64,000 nucleotides of DNA from Cnuibacter physcomitrellae. GTDB taxonomy: Bacteria > Actinomycetota > Actinomycetes > Actinomycetales > Microbacteriaceae. The position numbers were made by a program, and so were the translations under genes. Positions within the stretch are counted from its first letter, which is position 1, and every line of letters begins with the position of its first letter. The stretch covers positions 1,924,214 to 1,988,213 of the forward strand of contig NZ_BMHD01000001.1 in the NCBI RefSeq assembly GCF_014640535.1, given 5' to 3'. Below, in pieces: positions 9,490-17,304 of this stretch. The notes beneath the pieces were generated by a model that was given only the letters and a program-made list of their open reading frames with translations, was not told the DNA's origin and ran no database searches.

Positions 9490-10071
9490 ATGCAGCGGCG
9501 GCGCGTGACCACGATCGTCGTCCTCGTCGTCATCGCGGCCCTGGGCGCGACGGTGGCGTGGGGTGTCTGGTCGAGCGTCCGAGAGGTCGACGGCTGGTCC
9601 GCAGCCGACCAGCGATGGCTCGCGGACCAGGCGCTCGCGGCGCTCGTGATCGGTGCGGTCATCGTGGCCGGTGCCGCACTTCGGGCCATCCTGGTCTCCG
9701 CCTTCCAGCGTGAGCGCCTCCTCCGTCGTCACCTTCGCAGGGTCGCGCCCGCCGCGGAGCTCGTGCTCCCGCTGGAGTGGCTGGAGCGGGAGGGCGACCC
9801 CGCCCGGCTGTACTCCTACGGCGGCGTGACCTTCGCCGACGAGGAGGTGATCGTCTGGACATCCTCATCACCGCCGCGACCCGCGACCCGTGTCTCGAGG
9901 ACTCGGATCGACGACATCGAGGTCGTGGACGTCGGCCGAATGGTCGGTGTGAGGATGACGATGCGCGAGGGCGCCGACAGCGACATCACCCTGCACGTGC
10001 GGCGCCGCTGGCACTCCGAGGCCCGCCGCGCCGTCGCCTGGGGCCAGGCCACCCGAGGCGGGCGCAGGTGA
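9490..10071 (+). CDS. Hypothetical membrane protein with two N-terminal helices
   Basis: A 193-residue protein with two predicted helices (TTIVVLVVIAALGATVAWGV, about 7-26, and AALVIGAVIVAGAALRAILV, about 50-70) and a charged C-terminal part of about 110 residues that reads like a small beta-rich domain (LYSYGGVTFADEEVIVW). No family recognised. The start is uncertain: ATG 9490 abuts GGAGG, and GTG 9442 would add 16 Arg-rich residues. The 3' end is 15 bp from the convergent next gene. Confidence 0.6.
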   Translation: MQRRRVTTIVVLVVIAALGATVAWGVWSSVREVDGWSAADQRWLADQALAALVIGAVIVAGAALRAILVSAFQRERLLRRHLRRVAPAAELVLPLEWLEREGDPARLYSYGGVTFADEEVIVWTSSSPPRPATRVSRTRIDDIEVVDVGRMVGVRMTMREGADSDITLHVRRRWHSEARRAVAWGQATRGGRR

Positions 10072-10086
10072 GCCCGGAGCCTCCCG

Positions 10087-10797
10087 TCAGCGGACGAGGG
10101 AGGGGAGGCGCTTGTCGAGGAGGGTGAGGATCGCGGCGATCACCATCGCGATGAGGAGGACGACGAGGCAGTTGCGCACCGAGTCGGCGAAGCCGATGAG
10201 GGTGACGTCCAGGAACGGGTACGGATACCAGGACGTGACCGCGCCGTGCACGAAGGTGTACACCAGCCAGGCGATCGGCCAGATGAAGGCCGCCGCCGCG
10301 GCACCCCAGCTCATCCGCGGCCGGGGGCCGAAGATCAACCAGCCGATCAGCGTCGCCCACGGCGAGATGTAGTGGAAGCCGATCGTGGCGGCGAGCGCCC
10401 AGCCCTCCGGATGGACCAGCGGCGCGAGGATGGTCTCGTAGACGAGGCCCGTGATGATGATGCCGAGCATCGCGTCCAGCCGCAGCACACGCCAGACGCG
10501 GCCGTCGCGCCGGATGCTCACGAGCAGAGCGATCGAGGTGCCGAGCACGAAGATGTTGCTCTGGATCGTGAAGTAGCTGAACAGCCGTACGAGGCGCGTG
10601 GCGAGGCTCTCACCCGACGTGTTCGTCGTCGAGTTGACGTCCTGCCCACCCGTGAAGATGAGCGTGATCTGGATGACGAGCGCGGCCGCGACGATCACCG
10701 CGATGGCGCCGAACCAGATCCGGGCGGCGAGCGCCCGCGCATCCGAGCCGCTGTGCGTCCGGTCAGCGGAGCCCGTCGTCGTCGCCGTGTCACCCAT
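10087..10797 (-). CDS. Pr6Pr-like integral membrane protein
   Basis: A 236-residue protein with about six membrane helices and conserved short motifs (FSYFTIQSN, HYISPWAT, WPIAWLVYTFVHG, WYPYPFLDV) that resemble the Pr6Pr membrane family of actinobacteria. Biochemical role unknown. An upstream GTG in the same frame would add a 47-residue low-complexity leader, so ATG 10797 is preferred. The downstream end nearly touches the convergent gene; I am sure of the end only to within a base or two. Confidence 0.7.
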   Translation of the reverse strand: MGDTATTTGSADRTHSGSDARALAARIWFGAIAVIVAAALVIQITLIFTGGQDVNSTTNTSGESLATRLVRLFSYFTIQSNIFVLGTSIALLVSIRRDGRVWRVLRLDAMLGIIITGLVYETILAPLVHPEGWALAATIGFHYISPWATLIGWLIFGPRPRMSWGAAAAAFIWPIAWLVYTFVHGAVTSWYPYPFLDVTLIGFADSVRNCLVVLLIAMVIAAILTLLDKRLPSLVR

Positions 10798-10906
10798 GCG
10801 TCGCCCCCTCATCGCGGGCGGCGTCGCCCGCATCCGCCCCCATGCTAGGGGCAGGAGGCGCACCCGCGACAGAGGCGGGTCGGCGCCCGAGCGGGTGCGG
10901 TCGGGG

Positions 10907-11470
10907 TCACATGCCGCAGGTGGCGCTGACCGCCTCACCGCACATCACGCCGAGCGCGACGTACTGCACGAAGAGCACGATCCAGGCGACGGTGCTGAGG
11001 ATGGGGTTGCCGATCGTCAGGATCCAGGAGAACGTCAGCAGCGTCCTCCTGGCGCCGAGCGCGCTCGACCGCGGACTCACGAGCTTCACCATCGCCCAAC
11101 TGCGACGCGCCACGGTGAGATGGACGATGAAGAACACCGTCCCGATGATCCACAGCGGCACGGTCACCAGGAGGTAGTTGCCGAACGCGGGACCGATCCC
11201 CTCGAGCAGCGCGTACGTCGCACGGGGACCCCCGGGGTACGCCCACACCGACACCAGCAGCTGCACGGTGATGACGAGGATCGCGACGCCCATCACGAGC
11301 GTCACCACGAGCATCCACAGCCCGCGCCCCTTGACGGGCGGCCACACCTCGGCCACGAGCGCCGCCGCAGCGGGCTCCGTCCACCCCGAGTAGGTCAGCT
11401 CCCGGACCACCGCGTCGGGCTCGGCGCCCACCGACGCCCGCCATCGCACGTACTGCTGCGCCTCTTCCAC
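10907..11470 (-). CDS. Hypothetical four-helix membrane protein
   Basis: A 187-residue protein with a soluble N-terminus of about 45 residues rich in Trp and Ala, then about four membrane helices (LWMLVVTLVMGVAILVITV, GNYLLVTVPLWIIGTVFFIV, LLTFSWILTIGNPILSTV, WIVLFVQYVALGVM). Same strand as the Pr6Pr-like gene 110 bp downstream; the two may be co-transcribed. No family recognised. The 229 bp between this start and the next gene (11471-11699) shows no gene. Confidence 0.6.
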   Translation of the reverse strand: MEEAQQYVRWRASVGAEPDAVVRELTYSGWTEPAAAALVAEVWPPVKGRGLWMLVVTLVMGVAILVITVQLLVSVWAYPGGPRATYALLEGIGPAFGNYLLVTVPLWIIGTVFFIVHLTVARRSWAMVKLVSPRSSALGARRTLLTFSWILTIGNPILSTVAWIVLFVQYVALGVMCGEAVSATCGM

Positions 11471-11699
11471 GCCCTCACCCTAGCGATGTCCCCTCCCGGA
11501 TGCGCGGATGCGCGGATGCGCCGCTGCCGCTCGCACGGCAGGCGCGGCCAGCCCCGGCCGAGCGCCGTCGGCGCGGTGGCAGCGACCCCAGTGGCCGTGG
11601 GCCCCCCGCCCACGGCCACCGGTCGCGCCCGAGCCCCCCGCCCGGGCGCCCGACGGTCGCAGCTTCCCCCCTCGGGTCCGCGTCCGCCGGAGCCTGTGC

Positions 11700-13433
11700 T
11701 CAGCCGATCCCGAACATCGTCCCTCCGGAGAGTCCGACGAGGTACCCTCCCGCGAACGCCCAGCGCTCGTCGGAGGCGATCGGCCTGGTCCACAGCACCG
11801 CGCCGGTGACCGCATCCCGCACGGTCGCCGTCGGCACCGTCCCCTCGGGGCTGTGGACCTTGTACGTCGCCACTCCCCCGCTACCCCACGCGTCCTTCAG
11901 CTCGTAGGTCGCCGTCCAGCCATCCGGGGAGTCCAGGAACGGGTGGGGTGCCGGCCGGCCGGCAACGTCCACGACCTCGCCGTCCATGGTGAAGGCACAC
12001 GTGGGTCCCTTGCTGGTGGTCGCGTCCTCCAAGGAGTAGCCGCTCGACCACTGGACGACGAGTCCGTCCGGCGTGCGCTGGAACGGTTCGAAGTACGGGT
12101 TGACCGTGCAGGTCGAGCCGTCGACGATCCACCTGGACTCGCCTGTCAGACCATCCACCATCTCGACCCTGCCGTCGGCGAAGCTGACCATCACGGTGGA
12201 CGTCTGGAGCTCGCCGGCGCCCGGGACGGCCTGGGGTGAGGTCACCGTCGCGACCTGCAGCGCTCGCCCGTCGTCGCTCCTGCTCCACAACTCGTTGCCG
12301 GCGTCGTCGATCCCCGCGATCGACGAGATCGTCGATCCGGTCATCGTCTCGCGTATCGTCACGCCATCCAGATAGAGGTACCTGCGGTCCTGCGGCCCCT
12401 CGACCATGATCGCCCCCGAGTCGATGTCGACGACCTTCATCATGGAATGCGGTTGGACATCGGTGCTCGCATAGGAGATCTGCAGGACGGAGCTCTCGTT
12501 CGTGATCGTGCTGACGCTCACCCGCGACGCGTCGACGGATACGCTCCAGGCGACCGACGAGGGATCCAGCGGGTCTTCTCGACTCACCGTCACCTGGCCA
12601 GTGCCCCCGTGAGGGTCAGCGGGCGTCCGCCGGACGGCGATCACATCGCCGGAGTCGTCAGCGATCGGGAGGATCGAGTCCCACGGGTGCTCGGAGAAGT
12701 AGTCGAGGGAACCCAGGGTCTGACCTGAGGCCAGATCCAGCACCTCGGCCGGCACGTCGCGCGGATCGGCATCCTGCGGCGCGCCGGAGAGGACCGTCTG
12801 CACGAGCAGATGCCCCGAGGTGCCGAGAACACGGACGTTGGCCGTCGTGTACGTCGTCGGCTCGAACGGCCAGGTCCACTCCCTCGTCCAGACCACGGTG
12901 CCGTCGCGCGTGTCGACGAACGAGAGCCAGAGCTTGGTCTCGGTCGGCGCGCAGTCGTAGGCGAGGTCTTCGGGCGGCTGCGTCGGCCCGCTCTGGACGA
13001 GCGCGTATCCGTCCGACACGTCGATGACCTGGGGGTCCTGGCAGATGTCTCCCGCACCGGGGACGTCGATCGTCCACGCGGGCGTGGCGGGCGGGGCGGA
13101 CACGACGTCGCGCGGCGCGATCGGGTCGCCCGTCACGACGAGCGGGTGGGGCTCGGGCGTGGGGGTCGCGGATGGGGTGGGCGTAGGGGTCGGGGACGCG
13201 GTCGCAGGGGCCACCGCCGCCTGCGTGGCCGCGGGCGGACCGAAGAGGTCGATCCCGCCCAGCGCCATCGCGACGGCGCTGGAGCCGACGCCGATGCCGA
13301 GCGCGGCGAGGATCGCGAGCACGACGATCCGCACGTGGCGGCGATGGTCGCGCGCCGGGGTCTGCTCGACGGTGTCGATCAGCATGGTGCGGATGGCGTC
13401 GCTGCGCTGCGGGTCGAAACGGGGTCCGGTCAT
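11700..13433 (-). CDS. Membrane-anchored PQQ-like beta-propeller protein
   Basis: A 577-residue type II membrane protein: about 30 cytoplasmic residues, one helix (VRIVVLAILAALGIGVGSSA, about 35-55), a Pro/Thr linker and an extracellular domain with the repeating blade signature of PQQ-like propellers (GTVVWTREW, GNELWSRSDDG, GESRWIVDG, GAVLWTRPI). Its ATG overlaps the TGA of the sigma-factor gene as ATGA, so the two are translationally coupled. The short cytoplasmic arm could hold the sigma factor and the propeller could sense something outside, but no known anti-sigma motif is visible. Pure structural or secretion roles are equally possible. Confidence 0.75.
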   Translation of the reverse strand: MTGPRFDPQRSDAIRTMLIDTVEQTPARDHRRHVRIVVLAILAALGIGVGSSAVAMALGGIDLFGPPAATQAAVAPATASPTPTPTPSATPTPEPHPLVVTGDPIAPRDVVSAPPATPAWTIDVPGAGDICQDPQVIDVSDGYALVQSGPTQPPEDLAYDCAPTETKLWLSFVDTRDGTVVWTREWTWPFEPTTYTTANVRVLGTSGHLLVQTVLSGAPQDADPRDVPAEVLDLASGQTLGSLDYFSEHPWDSILPIADDSGDVIAVRRTPADPHGGTGQVTVSREDPLDPSSVAWSVSVDASRVSVSTITNESSVLQISYASTDVQPHSMMKVVDIDSGAIMVEGPQDRRYLYLDGVTIRETMTGSTISSIAGIDDAGNELWSRSDDGRALQVATVTSPQAVPGAGELQTSTVMVSFADGRVEMVDGLTGESRWIVDGSTCTVNPYFEPFQRTPDGLVVQWSSGYSLEDATTSKGPTCAFTMDGEVVDVAGRPAPHPFLDSPDGWTATYELKDAWGSGGVATYKVHSPEGTVPTATVRDAVTGAVLWTRPIASDERWAFAGGYLVGLSGGTMFGIG

Positions 13434-14122
13434 CGCTCTGCACCTCCTGACGAGGTCGTGGATCCGGTCGGCGGAATCGTGGATCCGGTCGGGTCGAGAT
13501 CGGTCGCGGGAGCGCCGTTCGCGGTCGCGGGCGCGCCCTTCGCGGTCGCTGTCGCGCTCAGGAGCTCGGTGATGTGGGCTCCGAGCCGCTGCCGGGCCCG
13601 GGAGAGCCGGGACTTCACCGTGCCGACGGGGACCTTCAGCACCGCCGCGGCCTGCTCCATCGGGAGCTCCTCGAGCAGGCACAGGGTGATGACGTCCTGG
13701 TCGTTCGGGCTGAGGCGGGCGAAGGCCGCCCGCACCTGAGTGTCGCGGGACGAGTTGTCGAGCCGCTCGTCCACATCCGCCGTCTCATCGGGCTGCTCCG
13801 ACGCCGCGGGGACGGGGATGCGCTGCAGCGCCTCGCGGTATCGCCGGACGCTGCGCGCCTGGTTGCGGACGACGAAGTTCGTGGTGACGAGCAGCCACGC
13901 GACGATCGAACCGTCGACCACCCGGACGGAGGCGCGCCTGCGCCACGCCTCGAGGAACACCATGGCCGTCACATCCTCGGCGTCGTGCGGCGCACGGAGG
14001 AGCCGCAGCGCCTGCCCGAAAACCCGATCGCGATGCCTGTCGAAGAGCGCCGCGAAGGCCGAGGAGTCTCCGTCGCGAGCGCGCGCCCACGTCTCCTCCT
14101 CGTCGGTGATTCCCGTCCCCAT
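13430..14122 (-). CDS. ECF-type RNA polymerase sigma factor
   Basis: Sigma-70 region 2 is clear (AFAALFDRHRDRVFGQALRLL, with the DAEDVTAMVFLEAWRR core-binding helix), followed by a linker and region 4 with a helix-turn-helix (LSPNDQDVITLCLLEELPMEQ, VPVGTVKSRLSRARQRL). The C-terminal tail of about 35 residues repeats GAPAT and TGSTIPPTGSTT and is not part of the fold. The start is uncertain: ATG 14122 gives a compact protein of 230 residues; ATG 14140 or an upstream start would add a short leader. Coupled by a 4-base overlap to the membrane propeller gene. Confidence 0.85.
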   Translation of the reverse strand: MGTGITDEEETWARARDGDSSAFAALFDRHRDRVFGQALRLLRAPHDAEDVTAMVFLEAWRRRASVRVVDGSIVAWLLVTTNFVVRNQARSVRRYREALQRIPVPAASEQPDETADVDERLDNSSRDTQVRAAFARLSPNDQDVITLCLLEELPMEQAAAVLKVPVGTVKSRLSRARQRLGAHITELLSATATAKGAPATANGAPATDLDPTGSTIPPTGSTTSSGGAER

Positions 14123-14204
14123 ATCCCCTACTGTCCGCATCCCACCCCCGGGTTCCATCCTCGCTCGCGCCGTGGCTCTCGAGTGCCGTGCGTACGATGG
14201 CACG

Positions 14205-15119
14205 ATGGTCGACACGGGGGCGGGGGCCCCTTCCGCGGCACCGCGGTACCCCACGAGACCAGGGCGGACCGCCCTCTGGCTGCTCGGCGCGATCGCCCCG
14301 GTGCTCTGCCTCGTCGTCGCCGTGCCGGCGATGTTCCTGACCTACCTCCTGGCGTATCCGCTCCTCTACGCGGGACCCGTGGTGGGCACGGCGGTGATCG
14401 TGGGTGGGGCTCTGCGGCGGCGCCGCATCCGTCGCGAGCTGGCCGCGGGCGGCGGCCTCGACGTCGTCGCCGCGGGCGCGGCCGCCGCGTCGGGGGCGGC
14501 CGCGGCTGCGGTGGCAGGGTCGGGCGTGGTTGCCACGTCGGGCCCGGGCGCCGCCGCCGTGGCACGGCCGGCCGATGGCGCTGTGTCAGTGCCCGGCGCC
14601 ACCGCCATGACAGGGCCGGCCGATGGCGCTGTGTCAGTGCCCTGCGCGGCCGCCGTGACAGGGCCGGGCGCCGTCGACCGCATCCCGGAGTGGGATGACC
14701 GGTCCACCCCTCGCTCGGGCGCCCGCCCTGTCGCCGACGCGGCGCTCGTCGCCCGCGAGGCGGCCGCGTTCCGGCTGGTGCGCCAGCCCACGCTGTTCCT
14801 CGCCTACTCCGCCGTCGCGATCGTCGGGATCGCCAGCCTCGTGACGGCGATCCTCGGCGACATCAGCCTGGCCTGGTTCTCGCTGAGCTCCTTCGCGTTC
14901 CTCGGGATCACGATCTCGTGCGTCGCGCCCGGCTGGGCCTTCTCGAGGGGCGTGGTCGTCGGCGAGGAGCATGCGCTGCTCTCTCGCTCGGGCTCGTGGC
15001 GACTGATCCGGGCCCTGCGCATCCTCTCGCTCGTGGTGGGCGGCGTGGCGACGGTGCTGGCGGCCTACGTCGCGATCGCCCTGCCGCTCGGCGGGCCGTG
15101 GGCGTTCTGGCTCTTCTGA
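14205..15119 (+). CDS. Hypothetical membrane protein with Ala/Gly-rich loop
   Basis: A 304-residue protein with two N-terminal helices (LWLLGAIAPVLCLVVAVPAMF, LLYAGPVVGTAVIVGGAL), a cytoplasmic loop of about 100 residues made almost only of Ala, Gly, Val and Pro, then four helices toward the C-terminus. The loop contains a 16-residue tandem repeat. No family recognised. It is divergent from the sigma-factor gene, and ATG 14205 is the only sensible start after that promoter region. Confidence 0.6.
   Translation: MVDTGAGAPSAAPRYPTRPGRTALWLLGAIAPVLCLVVAVPAMFLTYLLAYPLLYAGPVVGTAVIVGGALRRRRIRRELAAGGGLDVVAAGAAAASGAAAAAVAGSGVVATSGPGAAAVARPADGAVSVPGATAMTGPADGAVSVPCAAAVTGPGAVDRIPEWDDRSTPRSGARPVADAALVAREAAAFRLVRQPTLFLAYSAVAIVGIASLVTAILGDISLAWFSLSSFAFLGITISCVAPGWAFSRGVVVGEEHALLSRSGSWRLIRALRILSLVVGGVATVLAAYVAIALPLGGPWAFWLF
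14566..14661 (+). repeat. 48-bp tandem repeat, two copies, inside the membrane protein gene
   Basis: Two near-identical 48-bp units (starting 14566 and 14614) encode RPADGAVSVPGATAMT and GPADGAVSVPCAAAVT. The period is a multiple of three, so the frame is kept. Confidence 0.85.
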
Positions 15120-15168
15120 CGCGCGCCGCTCTGCCATCCACATCCCCTCCGCTGGGTACGCTCGTGCC

Positions 15169-15462
15169 ATGGCGAAGCACCGGGTCGTGATCGAGCTGGA
15201 GATCGAGGTCGAGGACGAGGACGCGTTCAAGGATGCGCAGATCGTCGACATGGACCCGCGCGCCATGGCGCTCTCGGACCCCGACGACGAGTCCGTCACG
15301 AAGATGGTGACCGCCGCGGTGCTCTTCGACGTGCACTGGCGTCGGCGCGGGCTCAACCCCTCCCTCTCCTCGACGGGCTGGCGGGTCCGCTCTGCCGACG
15401 GCGGCTGGATCGAGCACGTCCTCCCCGCCGAGCCGCCCCTCCCCCCGGCCTCCGGCGCGTAG
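15169..15462 (+). CDS. Small acidic hypothetical protein
   Basis: A 97-residue protein beginning MAKHRVVIELEIEVEDEDAF, with an acidic N-terminal half and a C-terminal half containing LFDVHWRRRGL and STGWRVRSADGGW. No signal peptide, no helix-turn-helix, no membrane segment. It follows the membrane protein gene by 49 bp and may share its transcript. The gene ends just before a cluster of four palindromic elements. Confidence 0.6.
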   Translation: MAKHRVVIELEIEVEDEDAFKDAQIVDMDPRAMALSDPDDESVTKMVTAAVLFDVHWRRRGLNPSLSSTGWRVRSADGGWIEHVLPAEPPLPPASGA

Positions 15463-15507
15463 CCCCGGGCACCGTCCGGACTCGGCGCGCTCCGCCGGAC
15501 TCGGCGC

Positions 15508-15566
15508 GGATGTGACACTTGTGGCGACCTCCATCGCTCGCGAGCCCGACCACGACTGCCACATCC
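15508..15566. repeat. Palindromic element A1 (57-bp family)
   Basis: A 59-bp copy. Left arm GGATGTGACACTTGTGG, right arm CCACGACTGCCACATCC; the arms can pair over about 17 bp. First of four copies in the 523-bp convergent gap 15463-15985, which holds no gene. Confidence 0.9.
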
Positions 15567-15660
15567 GCACCGCTCGCCCTCCCCGCGTGGCCGCGCCCAC
15601 ATCCACCCCGCCCGCGCCAATCCGTGGCCGTCGTCCCTGCTACTCACCGCGCAGAGCAAC

Positions 15661-15717
15661 GGAATTGCCACTCGTGGCGACCTCCCCGCCCATGAACCCA
15701 CCACGACTGCCGCATCC
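15661..15717. repeat. Palindromic element A2 (57-bp family)
   Basis: A 57-bp copy with diverged ends: left GGAATTGCCACTCGTGG, right CCACGACTGCCGCATCC. The middle (CTCCCCGCCCATGAACC) is shared with A3 and A4. Confidence 0.85.
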
Positions 15718-15776
15718 GCATCCCCCGCCCTCCCCGCATGGGCGCGCCGAACGAGCCCGCCCGCAGCGACGCGCGC

Positions 15777-15833
15777 GGATATGACACTCGTAGCGACCTT
15801 CCCGCCCGCGAAGCCACCACGACTGTCAGTTCC
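15777..15833. repeat. Palindromic element A3 (57-bp family)
   Basis: A 57-bp copy: left GGATATGACACTCGTAG, right CCACGACTGTCAGTTCC. A flanking stretch (GAGCCCGCCCGCAGCGACGC) before it recurs before A4, so A3 and A4 belong to a repeated unit of about 110 bp. Confidence 0.9.
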
Positions 15834-15886
15834 GCACCACCCTCCCCACGTGGGCGCCGGGCGAGCCCGCCCGCAGCGACGCGCGC

Positions 15887-15943
15887 GGATGTGACACTCG
15901 CGGCGATCTTCCCGCCCACGAACCCACCACGACTGCCACATCC
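15887..15943. repeat. Palindromic element A4 (57-bp family)
   Basis: A 57-bp copy: left GGATGTGACACTCGCGG, right CCACGACTGCCACATCC. It lies 110 bp after A3, with the flank also duplicated, and 42 bp before the end of the convergent metallo-hydrolase gene. Confidence 0.9.
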
Positions 15944-15985
15944 GCCCGCCCACCCTCCTCCACCGGCGCGGGCGCGGCCCGGGCG

Positions 15986-16705
15986 CTAGTGGGCGGCGGC
16001 GGCGCGCTCGACGGCGTCGACGGCGGCCTCGACGCCGCCCGCCCAGGGGGCGCCGTGGCCGGGGAGGACCCACGTCGCGTGCGTGGGCAGCAGGGCGCGG
16101 AGGGAGGCCAGCGCCTCCGCGGGCTCGTCGGTGAACGGCGCCGGCGCCGGGCCCACTGCGCCCGTGAGCACGTGCCGCGTGGTGAGCGCGTCGCCCACGA
16201 ACACGGCGTCGACGAGCGGCACGTGCACGGCGATGCTGCCGGGCGAGTGCCCGGGCATGCCGATGATCTCCGGTGCGCCCGGCAACGGGAGCACGTCGCC
16301 CGGCCGCGCCTCGACCACCTCGGTGAGCCACACCGGACGCGCCCCGCCCTTGCGCAGCGAGTACGCGGCGAACCCCAGGAGCGCGCCCAGGCGCATCCGG
16401 CCGGTCGGGTTCTTCGGCTTCGGGCCGCCCTTCGCGCGCGCCGCATCGCCCGGATGCACGTACACCGGCACCCCGCGCTCTCGTCGCAGCCGCTCGGCGA
16501 AGCCGACGTGGTCGGAGTCGCCGTGGGTGAGGATCACGCCGCGGATGTCGTCGACGCGCCTCCCCATCGACGCCAGCTCGGCGAGCAGGTCGCGCCAATG
16601 GCCGGGGAGGCCTGCGTCCATGACGGTGATGCCCTCCTCCGTGTCGACGAGGTACGCGGCGACGATGTCGTTGCCGATGCGGTGGAGGTGGGGTGCGATC
16701 TGCAT
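15986..16705 (-). CDS. MBL-fold metallo-hydrolase
   Basis: A 239-residue metallo-beta-lactamase fold protein with the metal motif THGDSDH (60-66, the HxHxDH motif with Gly in place of the second His position), a second His in GMPGHSPGS, the Asp in FVGDA and a final PGHG near residue 222. Such enzymes are usually glyoxalase II-like or lactonase-like hydrolases; the substrate is unknown. ATG 16705 is followed by the usual MBL opening (MQIAPHLHRIG). A promoter with only about 7 nt between the -10 box and the ATG implies a leaderless mRNA. Divergent from, and probably repressed by, the TetR gene. Confidence 0.85.
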   Translation of the reverse strand: MQIAPHLHRIGNDIVAAYLVDTEEGITVMDAGLPGHWRDLLAELASMGRRVDDIRGVILTHGDSDHVGFAERLRRERGVPVYVHPGDAARAKGGPKPKNPTGRMRLGALLGFAAYSLRKGGARPVWLTEVVEARPGDVLPLPGAPEIIGMPGHSPGSIAVHVPLVDAVFVGDALTTRHVLTGAVGPAPAPFTDEPAEALASLRALLPTHATWVLPGHGAPWAGGVEAAVDAVERAAAAH

Positions 16706-16706
16706 G

Positions 16707-16727
16707 ATGGCTACGATACATAGCCAT
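16707..16727. promoter_or_regulatory. TetR operator 1 (ATGGCTA-N7-TAGCCAT)
   Basis: A perfect inverted repeat with 7-bp arms and a 7-bp spacer, sitting immediately before the metallo-hydrolase start and over its -10 box. Binding would block the leftward promoter. Confidence 0.75.
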
Positions 16728-16742
16728 CATGGCTACTGTCAA
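16713..16742 (-). promoter_or_regulatory. Leaderless promoter for the metallo-hydrolase gene
   Basis: Read leftward: TTGACA (16737-16742), an 18-bp spacer, TATCGT (16713-16718), 7 nt, then the ATG at 16705. With so short a distance the transcript should start at or next to the ATG, so no ribosome site is expected. Confidence 0.65.
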
Positions 16743-16749
16743 TAGCTAT
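16729..16749. promoter_or_regulatory. TetR operator 2 (ATGGCTA-N7-TAGCTAT)
   Basis: A second copy of the dyad with one mismatch, 22 bp from the first (about two helical turns). It overlaps the rightward -10 box TATACT (16747-16752), which ends 6 nt before ATG 16759, so the TetR transcript also looks leaderless and autoregulated. Confidence 0.7.
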
Positions 16750-16758
16750 ACTCGAGCC

Positions 16759-17304
16759 ATGCCCACGCCCGACCGCACCTCGCTCGACGCCATCCTCTCC
16801 GCCGCCCGGGACCTGCTCGAGGACGACGGGCTCCCCGGGGTGACGATGCAGGCCGTCGCGACGCGGGTCGGCGTCCGAGCCCCGTCGCTCTACAAACGCG
16901 TACAGAGCCGCGGGGAGCTCATCCGCCTCGTCGCCGAGGCGACGCTGCGCGAGCTCACCGAACGCGTCGACGATGCGAAGACGGCGGCGGACGTGCTCGC
17001 CCGGTTCCGGGAGTTCGGCAAGGAGCGGCCCGCGGCCTTCCAGCTCGTGATGACGCCCGGCCCCGGCATCCCCGTCGCCAACCGGGAGCTCAGCGCGGCC
17101 TCGAGCGCGGCACTGATCCGCACGGCGACCGACCTGGCGGGCGAGGCGGATGCGCTCGAGGCCGCGCGCACGCTGACGGCCTGGGCGACGGGCTTCATCA
17201 GCATGGAGCTGAACGGCAGCTTCCGCCTCGGCGGCGACGTCGACCGCGCCTGGAACTACGGCGTCGAGCGCCTCGTCACCGCCCTCAGCGACGCTAGGCG
17301 GTGA
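16759..17304 (+). CDS. TetR family transcriptional regulator
   Basis: A 181-residue regulator with an N-terminal TetR HTH (VTMQAVATRVGVRAPSLYKRVQ, about 26-47) and a C-terminal ligand domain of the WHG type (AARTLTAWATGFISMELNGSF). An in-frame ATG at 16729 lies inside an operator and is rejected; ATG 16759 follows a -10 box by 6 nt. Its 3' end overlaps the convergent glycosyltransferase gene by 11 bp. Confidence 0.85.
   Translation: MPTPDRTSLDAILSAARDLLEDDGLPGVTMQAVATRVGVRAPSLYKRVQSRGELIRLVAEATLRELTERVDDAKTAADVLARFREFGKERPAAFQLVMTPGPGIPVANRELSAASSAALIRTATDLAGEADALEAARTLTAWATGFISMELNGSFRLGGDVDRAWNYGVERLVTALSDARR

Noticed and set aside
10798-10938. N-terminal extension of the Pr6Pr-like protein from a GTG start
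   Set aside because: The extra 47 residues are Arg/Pro-rich low complexity, and the extension overlaps the end of the next gene upstream.
13434-13682. Longer reading of the propeller protein
   Set aside because: It would lie inside the sigma-factor gene in another frame. ATG 13433 with the ATGA overlap is far more natural.
15508-15943. Open frames running through the palindromic elements
   Set aside because: Both strands stay open because of high GC. The translations (SDTPGD.., MWQSWW.. patterns) only mirror the DNA repeats and match no family.
16729-16758. Upstream start codon for the TetR gene at 16729
   Set aside because: That ATG is part of the second operator dyad and upstream of the -10 box TATACT, so it should not be on the mRNA.
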